From: Lysobacterales bacterium
Lineage (GTDB): Bacteria > Pseudomonadota > Gammaproteobacteria > Xanthomonadales > S139-57
Reading direction: 5' to 3'
Assembly: GCA_015485125.1 (NCBI GenBank)
Contig: WFUE01000106.1
Coordinates: forward strand, 1 to 32,807
Length of the DNA: 32,807 bases
Below are positions 18,173-24,041 of the stretch, in pieces. A model generated the notes under the pieces. The model did not search any database. It was not told the origin of the DNA and worked only from the letters and a program-made list of their open reading frames with translations. Each line of letters begins with the position of its first letter. Position 1 is the first letter of the stretch. The position numbers and the translations under genes were made by a program.

Positions 18173-18847
18173 TCAACTCAGGGATACTTTCAATGCCCAG
18201 GCCGCGGTCAGCGGTGCCAGGGTCAAGGCAAATAACAGCATGGCCGCCAGAATCAGCAAAGGGCCGGCTGGCGACATGCCGGCAATGGCGTTTTCCACCG
18301 CCGCCGTGCCGAAAATCAGAACCGGCACATACAGGGGCAAAACCAGTAGGGAAAGCAGCATGCCACCCTTGCGTATGCCGACGGTTAATGCCACGCCTAC
18401 ACTGCCAATCAGGCTCAGGACCGGTGTACCCAGGGCCAGCGATTGTATCAGAGCCCACAAGCCTGGTTGCGGCAGATGCATCAGGATTGCTAACAGGGGT
18501 GCCAGCAAGACCAGCGGCAAACCCGTGACCAGCCAGTGGGTAATGACCTTGCCCAGCACGATCCACGAAAGCGGCGTCTGCGAGACGAACATCTGTTCCA
18601 TGGAACCGTCTTCCACATCACTGCGAAAGATCAGGTCCAGGCTGAGCATGGTCGCCAGCAAGGCCGCCACCCAGACGGTCCCGGAAGCTATGCGTGCCAG
18701 TAACTTTCCTTCCGGCCCCACACCCAGCGGAAACAGGGCGATGACCAGGATAAGGAAAAAAACCGGATTCAGCAGTTCGCCCCGGGAACGCCAGGCCAGG
18801 CGCAAATCCCTCTGGATCAGTGACCACAGAATGTGCAACAGGTTCAT
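18173..18847 (-). CDS. ccmB: Heme exporter membrane subunit CcmB
   Basis: A 224-residue integral membrane protein with about six helices, the permease-like partner of CcmA. Family features include WSLIQRDLRLAWR at the N-terminus, LSLDLIFRSDVEDGSMEQM in the first loop, and the Gly/Leu-rich C-terminal helices. CcmAB uses ATP to drive release of holo-CcmE from CcmC rather than simple heme export. Its start overlaps the ccmA stop in an ATGA junction. Confidence 0.95.
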   Translation of the reverse strand: MNLLHILWSLIQRDLRLAWRSRGELLNPVFFLILVIALFPLGVGPEGKLLARIASGTVWVAALLATMLSLDLIFRSDVEDGSMEQMFVSQTPLSWIVLGKVITHWLVTGLPLVLLAPLLAILMHLPQPGLWALIQSLALGTPVLSLIGSVGVALTVGIRKGGMLLSLLVLPLYVPVLIFGTAAVENAIAGMSPAGPLLILAAMLLFALTLAPLTAAWALKVSLS

Positions 18848-19479
18848 GCCCTATCTCCTTTGCCCCCATCAAGACGAAGAATATCCATATGGGCATGTTC
18901 CAGTGGGAAGGTGCCGTGGCTGGTGGTCATCAACATGCCGTCCTGTTGCAGATGTTCGCGCATCAGCGCATTGACCAGCGCAATGCCCTGGCCATCGAGA
19001 TTGGCAAAGGGTTCGTCCATGAGCCAAAGTTTGGCCGGGTGCAGCAACATGGCGGCTAGTGCCAGTCGTTTTCGCTGGCCGGCCGACAGGGCGCGGCCCA
19101 GATTGTCTTCCCAGCCCCACAGGCCTACCCGCTGCAAGACGGCACCAATTCGGCGGGTGTCGCCTTCATGCAGGGCCACCAGAAAACGCAGGTTTTCCAG
19201 TACGGTCAGATCATCCTTGAAACCGGGCTTGTGACCGGCATAGGCCAGCGGCAGGGTTTCATGAAAGTCGCGAACAGGCAGGGTACGGCCTTCCACCTCG
19301 ACATGCCCTTCCGCCATATCGAGAAATCCGGCCACAACGCGCAGCAACGTGGTCTTGCCACTGCCATTGGGCCCTTCCACCACCAGCATGTGCCCCGGTT
19401 GCAGACTGAACTCCAGCGTGCCGAATACCGGCTCGTCATCACGTTCATAGCGGATTTGTCGAAAGTGACAGGTTGTCAA
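18844..19479 (-). CDS. ccmA: Heme exporter ATPase CcmA
   Basis: A 211-residue ABC ATPase with Walker A GPNGSGKTT (about 36-44), signature LSAGQRKRLALA, Walker B LWLMDEPFANLD and the switch His in TTSHG. Length is normal for CcmA. The only start that keeps the N-terminal strand is a TTG whose bases overlap the stop of the preceding DUF3293 gene (TTGA). No good Shine-Dalgarno is seen, so initiation probably depends on translation of the upstream gene. Confidence 0.93.
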   Translation of the reverse strand: MTTCHFRQIRYERDDEPVFGTLEFSLQPGHMLVVEGPNGSGKTTLLRVVAGFLDMAEGHVEVEGRTLPVRDFHETLPLAYAGHKPGFKDDLTVLENLRFLVALHEGDTRRIGAVLQRVGLWGWEDNLGRALSAGQRKRLALAAMLLHPAKLWLMDEPFANLDGQGIALVNALMREHLQQDGMLMTTSHGTFPLEHAHMDILRLDGGKGDRA

Positions 19480-19964
19480 GGGCTCGTGCTCTGGTGGACT
19501 GGATTGCGAATGGTAATGCCTTTTGTGGTCTCTGTCTTGTCCCCGGTCAGTATTGGCCGCAACCCGTGAATATGGGCTGGTTGAGTCCGGCTGCCCAATA
19601 GCAGGGCCAGCTGGCCGGCATGCCGGGCAAGACGGATGACCGGTTCCAGTTGATCGGTCACCAGCCAGAAACCGGCTTCGACTGGCCAGTCTCCGCGATC
19701 GCTACCGGACCAGGCCGGGCCAAAAGGTCGTTGCAGTCGCTGAATACCCTGTTGCAGCAAACCGTTGCGCCAGCGGTTTTCCTGCGTGGGATATCGTCTG
19801 CTGCCCGGATTGGCGGCCGTGATCCATACCCAGTGAAGGGATGAATGCTGTAACAACGGCTCAAGCAAATCTAGCCGTTGGCCCGGATGGATGCGTTCGC
19901 TGCATCCCTTCCACCAAAAGTGGTACCAGGCCTGTTGATAAGCCATTTCCAGCTGTAGATTCAT
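19476..19964 (-). CDS. DUF3293 domain protein, first gene of the ccm operon
   Basis: A 162-residue soluble protein without a signal peptide. It matches the pattern I know for DUF3293: WITAANPGSR, then ENRWRNGLLQQGI, a GDWPVEAGFWLV segment, and a C-terminal AGQLALLLGS. The family has no assigned function. Its stop overlaps the TTG start of ccmA, which places it at the head of the cytochrome c maturation operon and probably makes ccmA expression depend on its translation. The N-terminus is aromatic (AWYHFWW) and its start is 42 bp from the divergent gor gene. The Shine-Dalgarno is weak. Confidence 0.8.
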   Translation of the reverse strand: MNLQLEMAYQQAWYHFWWKGCSERIHPGQRLDLLEPLLQHSSLHWVWITAANPGSRRYPTQENRWRNGLLQQGIQRLQRPFGPAWSGSDRGDWPVEAGFWLVTDQLEPVIRLARHAGQLALLLGSRTQPAHIHGLRPILTGDKTETTKGITIRNPVHQSTSP

Positions 19965-19971
19965 GCGGGCA

Positions 19972-19980
19972 TGCTACCAT
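19972..19980 (+). promoter_or_regulatory. Possible extended -10 for gor
   Basis: TGCTACCAT fits an extended -10 (TGn plus a hexamer sharing TA and final T). It lies 27 bp before the gor start in the 42-bp divergent gap. A second option is TTGATA with TAGATT at 19935-19961, but its spacer is only 15 bp. Neither is strong. Confidence 0.25.
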
Positions 19981-20006
19981 TGCCAAAAGCCTTTTCGGGA
20001 GCCTAT

Positions 20007-21368
20007 ATGTCTGAATTTGACTATGATCTGTATGTAATCGGTGCCGGCTCGGGCGGCGTACGCGCCAGCCGCATTGCAGCCGGCCATGGCGCACGTGTGG
20101 CCATTTGCGAGGACAGCCGGGTGGGTGGCACCTGCGTCATTCGCGGTTGTGTGCCGAAGAAGCTGATGAGTTATGCCGCGCACTTTGCTGAAGATATCGA
20201 AGATGCCGCCGGTTTTGGCTGGCAGATAGGAGAAACCCGTTTTGACTGGCCCCGCTTTCTGCAACGCAAGAACGCGGAAATCGACCGGTTGAACCAGATC
20301 TACCTGAAACTGCTGGCCAACAGCGGCGTGACCCTGCACGAAGGGCAGGGGCGTCTGCTGAATGCACACACCGTGGAAGTCGCAGGTCGGCAATATACCG
20401 CAGAGAAAATTCTGATCGCCGTGGGTGGTCGCCCGGTCAAGCCGGAGTTCCCCGGCCATGAACTCAGCCTGACTTCCGACGATATCTTCTATATCGAAAC
20501 CCTGCCCCGGCGCATGGTGATCATTGGTGGTGGTTATATCGCGGTGGAGTTTGCCGGAATTTTCAATGCATTAGGCTCAGAAGTTCATCTGCTTTATCGT
20601 GGTGAGCAGATTTTGCGTGGATTTGATGCCGATGTACGCCGGACGCTGGCACGTGAAATGGCCGCCAAAGGCGTGCACATCCATTTGCATGCCGAGGTTC
20701 AGGCTGTTGAAAAGAAGGGTGAGGAACGGGTTGTGCATCTGAACACGGGTGAAACCCTGAGCGTGGATACCGTGCTCTGCGCCACCGGGCGGGTACCACG
20801 AACGGAAGGCCTTGGGCTGGACAAGGCCGGTGTCTATGTCAACGAGAAAGGTGAGATCCCGGTGGATCACGATTCCAAAACCAATGTGGCCAATATTTTC
20901 GCCGTCGGTGACGTGACCGGGCGCATCGCCCTGACCCCGGTCGCCATCCAGGAAGGGCATGCTTTTGCCGACACCCAGTTTGGCAACAAGCCGTGGTGCC
21001 CCAGCCATGAAAACGTTCCTTCCGCCGTATTCTCGCAGCCGCCGGTAGCTTCCGTGGGCCTGACCGAGGGAGAGGCTCATACCCTGCATGAATCGCTGGA
21101 TATCTACCTCTCCGAATTTCGACCCTTGAAACACACCTTGAGTGGCCGCGAAGAAAAAACCCTGATGAAACTGGTCGTCTGCCGTGAAACAGACCGGGTC
21201 CTGGGGTGCCACATGGTGGGTCCGGACGCGCCGGAGATCATGCAGGGCGTGGCCATCGCTATTCAGTGCGGTGCCACCAAGGCGCAGTTCGATGCTACCG
21301 TGGGCATCCATCCCACGGCAGCGGAAGAACTGGTGACCATGCGTACCCCGGCGCGTAGCGGACATTAG
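20007..21368 (+). CDS. gor: Glutathione-disulfide reductase
   Basis: A 453-residue FAD flavoprotein that reduces GSSG to GSH with NADPH in the cytoplasm. It has the FAD motif GAGSGGVRASR, the redox disulfide GGTCVIRGCVPKK, the NADPH domain GGGYIAVEFA followed by arginines in YRGEQILR that favour NADPH, and the C-terminal catalytic HPTAAEE. CVIRGC is the form found in glutathione reductases of alphaproteobacterial, plant and cyanobacterial type, and differs from the LNVGC of lipoamide dehydrogenases, which rules out an E3 for the nearby E1. The ATG at 20007 lies after GGGAG and fits the family start. ppsR begins 3 bp downstream, so it heads a three-gene operon. Confidence 0.95.
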   Translation: MSEFDYDLYVIGAGSGGVRASRIAAGHGARVAICEDSRVGGTCVIRGCVPKKLMSYAAHFAEDIEDAAGFGWQIGETRFDWPRFLQRKNAEIDRLNQIYLKLLANSGVTLHEGQGRLLNAHTVEVAGRQYTAEKILIAVGGRPVKPEFPGHELSLTSDDIFYIETLPRRMVIIGGGYIAVEFAGIFNALGSEVHLLYRGEQILRGFDADVRRTLAREMAAKGVHIHLHAEVQAVEKKGEERVVHLNTGETLSVDTVLCATGRVPRTEGLGLDKAGVYVNEKGEIPVDHDSKTNVANIFAVGDVTGRIALTPVAIQEGHAFADTQFGNKPWCPSHENVPSAVFSQPPVASVGLTEGEAHTLHESLDIYLSEFRPLKHTLSGREEKTLMKLVVCRETDRVLGCHMVGPDAPEIMQGVAIAIQCGATKAQFDATVGIHPTAAEELVTMRTPARSGH

Positions 21369-21371
21369 AAC

Positions 21372-22172
21372 ATGAAGCGCCGTATCCTCTTTATTTCCGA
21401 TGGCACGGGCATCACCGCGGAAACCCTGGGCCACAGCCTGATGACCCAGTTTCCTGACGTGGAATTCGAGGAAAGGCGCCATGCCTTTATCGACACGCTG
21501 GAAAAGGCCGAGGCATTGCATCAACAACTGCAGGCGGATGAAAACAATCTGATCCTGCTTACCGTGGCCGATGAAGCCATACGCAAGATTCTGCTGGAGT
21601 TGCCCGGTCAGGTGCTGGACATCTTTTCCTTTGCGGTCAGCTGGATGTCCAAGGCGCTGGGGCAGGCACCGGAACAGCATGTAGGCCATGCTCATGGCAT
21701 GGTGGATCTGAAGGCCTATCAACGGCGGATCGATGCGATCAATTATGCCTTGACTTTCGATGATGGGCTGGGGCGTGACTATGGCGAAGCCGATGTGATT
21801 CTTGTCGGCGTTTCCCGCTCCGGCAAGACGCCTCCCTGCCTCTATCTGGCCCTGCATTTCGGTGTCAAGGCGGCCAATTACCCCCTGACTGAAAATGACT
21901 TCGAGTCCATGAATCTTCCGCCCATGCTGGCCCCATGGCAAGACAAGCTGTTTGGCCTGTCTATCGACCCGTTTCGCCTGGCGCAAATTCGCGAAGCACG
22001 CAAACCCGGCTCCAGCTATGCCAGGCTCAATACCTGCCGCATGGAAGTACAGTACGCCGAACGACTGTTCAAACGCTATCGCATCCCTTTCCTCAACACC
22101 ACGGAAACCTCCATCGAGGAAATCAGTGCCAAGATACTCTCGGTGCTCAAACTGGAAAAACCCCTGTACTGA
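21372..22172 (+). CDS. ppsR: Phosphoenolpyruvate synthase regulatory kinase/pyrophosphorylase
   Basis: A 266-residue DUF299-family enzyme that inactivates PEP synthase by ADP-dependent phosphorylation and reactivates it by phosphate-dependent removal, setting gluconeogenic flux. The N-terminus RILFISDGTGITAETLGHSL is diagnostic, as are the P-loop GVSRSGKTP at 146-154 and the segments ARLNTC and IPFLNTTETSIEEI. Length is close to E. coli PpsR. The target gene ppsA is usually a neighbour but is not in this window. It is 3 bp after gor and its stop overlaps the start of the DUF1249 gene (TGATG). Confidence 0.94.
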   Translation: MKRRILFISDGTGITAETLGHSLMTQFPDVEFEERRHAFIDTLEKAEALHQQLQADENNLILLTVADEAIRKILLELPGQVLDIFSFAVSWMSKALGQAPEQHVGHAHGMVDLKAYQRRIDAINYALTFDDGLGRDYGEADVILVGVSRSGKTPPCLYLALHFGVKAANYPLTENDFESMNLPPMLAPWQDKLFGLSIDPFRLAQIREARKPGSSYARLNTCRMEVQYAERLFKRYRIPFLNTTETSIEEISAKILSVLKLEKPLY

Positions 22173-22654
22173 TGAAAACCTCCGAAGTGGCAACCCTGAC
22201 AGGGAAAACAGATGAACCCAGCTTCAAGGCCCTGATGCTGGTCTATGAGCTGCTGTATCTCAAGCTGGAACAGCTGTTGGGCCAGGAACCGTTTACCGGC
22301 ATCCGTATGTCACAGCCGGCGGGTGTACAACCCATCTATCATGAGCGGCTGGAAACGCACCCTTACGTTACTGTGGAACATCTCAGTTATCGTTTCCCGG
22401 GCCATGGTGCAGCGGCACAGGAACCGGATGCCGTCATCAAGCGCTATCACGATGCGCGTACCGCCGAACTGCTTTCCTGCGTGCCTGATCAGCATGTGGC
22501 CCGGTTCAGTCATCCGGACACGGCCATGGGCGCTGCGTTGAAAGGGCGCTGGCAGATGAATCGCTTTTTGCTGAAATGGTGCGACTACCTGCTGGATCAG
22601 GGACATGGCCAACAAACTTTCGTACTCCTGGAATCTCCCGCATGTGGAGAATGA
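22172..22654 (+). CDS. DUF1249 family protein (YqiB-like)
   Basis: A 160-residue soluble protein of unknown function. The central segment VTVEHLSYRF, the AVIKRYHDARTAELLSC core and the C-terminal WQMNRFLLKWCDYLLDQGH match the pattern of DUF1249/E. coli YqiB. The ATG at 22172 shares its A with the ppsR stop, so translation is coupled; the longer ORF in the track starts inside ppsR and is not used. In enterics yqiB sits with cpdA and parE; here it is third in an operon with gor and ppsR. Confidence 0.85.
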   Translation: MKTSEVATLTGKTDEPSFKALMLVYELLYLKLEQLLGQEPFTGIRMSQPAGVQPIYHERLETHPYVTVEHLSYRFPGHGAAAQEPDAVIKRYHDARTAELLSCVPDQHVARFSHPDTAMGAALKGRWQMNRFLLKWCDYLLDQGHGQQTFVLLESPACGE

Positions 22655-22672
22655 TTTTCTTGCCGACAGGGC

Positions 22673-22700
22673 TTGCCAAGAAAAAAAAAGCGGGTAAAAT
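22673..22700 (+). promoter_or_regulatory. Upstream candidate promoter for the tRNA genes
   Basis: TTGCCA, a 16-bp A-rich spacer and TAAAAT are followed by a GC-rich GCGCGGC stretch like the discriminators of stable-RNA promoters. It lies just after the DUF1249 stop. A GGCCGG/CCGGCC stem (22723-22748) follows in the leader. Confidence 0.5.
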
Positions 22701-22762
22701 GCGCGGCTCTTCGGTCGAGGTTGGCCGGAGACGGATTCGAAACCGGCCCGGATGGGCATGAC

Positions 22763-22791
22763 TTGACAACCAGCAGACGAGTCATTAAAGT
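22763..22791 (+). promoter_or_regulatory. Main candidate promoter for the tRNA genes
   Basis: A consensus TTGACA, an ideal 17-bp spacer and TAAAGT place transcription start near 22798, just upstream of tRNA-Ala. This is the best sigma70 match seen in the window. Confidence 0.7.
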
Positions 22792-22805
22792 TTCGCATCC
22801 CTTTT

Positions 22806-22881
<76 letters not shown>

Positions 22882-22895
22882 GTTTCGAAGGTTTT

Positions 22896-22971
22896 GTCCC
22901 CTTCGTCTAGAGGCCTAGGACACCGCCCTTTCACGGCGGTAACAGGGGTTCGACTCCCCTAGGGGACGCCA
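22896..22971 (+). tRNA. tRNA-Glu (anticodon TTC)
   Basis: A full cloverleaf with acceptor GTCCCCT/AGGGGAC, anticodon stem CCGCC/GGCGG around CTTTCAC, T-arm AGGGGTTCGACTCCCCT, discriminator G and encoded CCA. It is 14 bp after tRNA-Ala and surely shares its transcript. Confidence 0.97.
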
Positions 22972-22977
22972 TATCAA

Positions 22978-23005
22978 GGCTCTGGTTTCGGCCAGGGCCT
23001 TTTTT
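22978..23005 (+). terminator. Intrinsic terminator after the tRNA genes
   Basis: GGCTCTGG and CCAGGGCC form an 8-bp stem (one G-U pair) around TTTCGG, followed by six T. It starts 6 bp after the tRNA-Glu CCA end. Confidence 0.9.
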
Positions 23006-23072
23006 ATTGCTGCTGGCATGTCAACTTGCGTTGCTTTACCATGTAGGTAGTCTGCATGCTGGAGGTGTTCAC

Positions 23073-24041
23073 TTGCCACGCTGGAGTTTTGCGCCAGTTC
23101 TTGCATTGTGCCTTCTCGGGTTGGCGCCGACTACGCGGGCACGTGAGCCCATCGACCCCATTCCCCTCGAGATCGAGATTGACCTGGACAAGGCGCGTCT
23201 GGGCTATCAGCTCTATATCGACAAGCGGCTTTCCAGAGATCGCACGGTTTCCTGCGATACCTGCCACGGGTTGTACAACGGCGGGGTGGATCATCGCAAC
23301 GTATCCATCGGAGTTGGCGGGAAGGCAGGCAAGGTCAATGCGCCGACCACCTGGAATGCCGTATTCAATTTCCGCCAGTTCTGGAACGGCAGGGCCCGGG
23401 ATCTGCGTGAACAAGCCGCCGGGCCGGTTCACAATCCCATCGAAATGAACATGAGCGAAGCAGAAGTCGGGAACAGACTGTCGCAGTCGCCTGAATACCG
23501 CGCACAGTTCAGCAAGATCTATGACTCCACGCCCAATCTGGATGATGCCCTGGATGCCATCGCCGAGTTTGAAAAGGGTTTGATCACACCCAATGCCGCC
23601 TTTGATCAGTACCTCCGGGGAGAAAGAACCCTGCCCGCGAAAACCGTGCAGGGCTATCGCCTGTTCAAGACACTGGGATGCGTCACCTGCCACAATGGTA
23701 TCAATGTGGGTGGCAATTCATATCAGTATCTTGGCGTGGTCGTGCCCATCGAGAGCAAAAACCCCAGCCCGGCCGACCGGCATGCGCTGACAGGCGAGCT
23801 TTTTGACCGCAATCGTTACAAGGTGCCCACCTTGAGAAACATCGCGCGTACCGCCCCCTATTTTCATGATTCGTCTGCCAGAACGCTGGATGAGGCCATC
23901 CGGATCATGGCCTATCACAATCTGGGTTATCAAATCGAACAGGATGAAGTGGAAAAAATCCGCGCATTTCTGCTTAGCCTCAACGGAGAAACTCCCTGGA
24001 TCCTGAAACGCCTGTTTCCAGGCAAGGACATTGATCCGTGA
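23073..24041 (+). CDS. Di-heme cytochrome c peroxidase family protein (CCP/MauG)
   Basis: An exported protein of 322 residues with two c-type heme sites, CDTCH (61-65) and CVTCH (204-208). Classical members reduce periplasmic H2O2 to water with electrons from small cytochromes. Other family features are FNFRQFWNGRARDL, VHNPIEMNMSEAEV and KVPTLRNIARTAPYFHD. The ORF track starts at a TTG at 23007 next to the tRNA terminator; a TTG at 23073 lies 7 bp after GGAGGT and opens directly into a signal peptide ending TRA, so it is preferred. Its hemes would be attached by the Ccm system encoded nearby. Its stop overlaps the GTG start of the GGDEF/EAL gene. No clear promoter was found between the terminator and the start. 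Peroxidase and MauG-type functions cannot be separated by eye. Confidence 0.9.
   Translation: MPRWSFAPVLALCLLGLAPTTRAREPIDPIPLEIEIDLDKARLGYQLYIDKRLSRDRTVSCDTCHGLYNGGVDHRNVSIGVGGKAGKVNAPTTWNAVFNFRQFWNGRARDLREQAAGPVHNPIEMNMSEAEVGNRLSQSPEYRAQFSKIYDSTPNLDDALDAIAEFEKGLITPNAAFDQYLRGERTLPAKTVQGYRLFKTLGCVTCHNGINVGGNSYQYLGVVVPIESKNPSPADRHALTGELFDRNRYKVPTLRNIARTAPYFHDSSARTLDEAIRIMAYHNLGYQIEQDEVEKIRAFLLSLNGETPWILKRLFPGKDIDP

Noticed and set aside
20007-21368. Possible dihydrolipoamide dehydrogenase (E3) partner for the fused E1
   Set aside because: The redox motif CVIRGC and the NADPH-type arginines identify glutathione reductase, not a lipoamide dehydrogenase.
21935-22171. Long N-terminal extension of the DUF1249 ORF
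   Set aside because: It overlaps ppsR in another frame; the ATG at 22172 matches the family start and gives a typical coupled junction.
20577-22193. 538-residue ORF on the minus strand opposite gor and ppsR
   Set aside because: It runs antisense across two clearly recognised genes, shows no known motif, and is explained by codon bias in GC-rich DNA.
22723-22748. GGCCGG/CCGGCC stem in the tRNA leader as a terminator
   Set aside because: The stem is only 6 bp with a 14-base loop and has no T-tract. It is kept only as a note on the leader.
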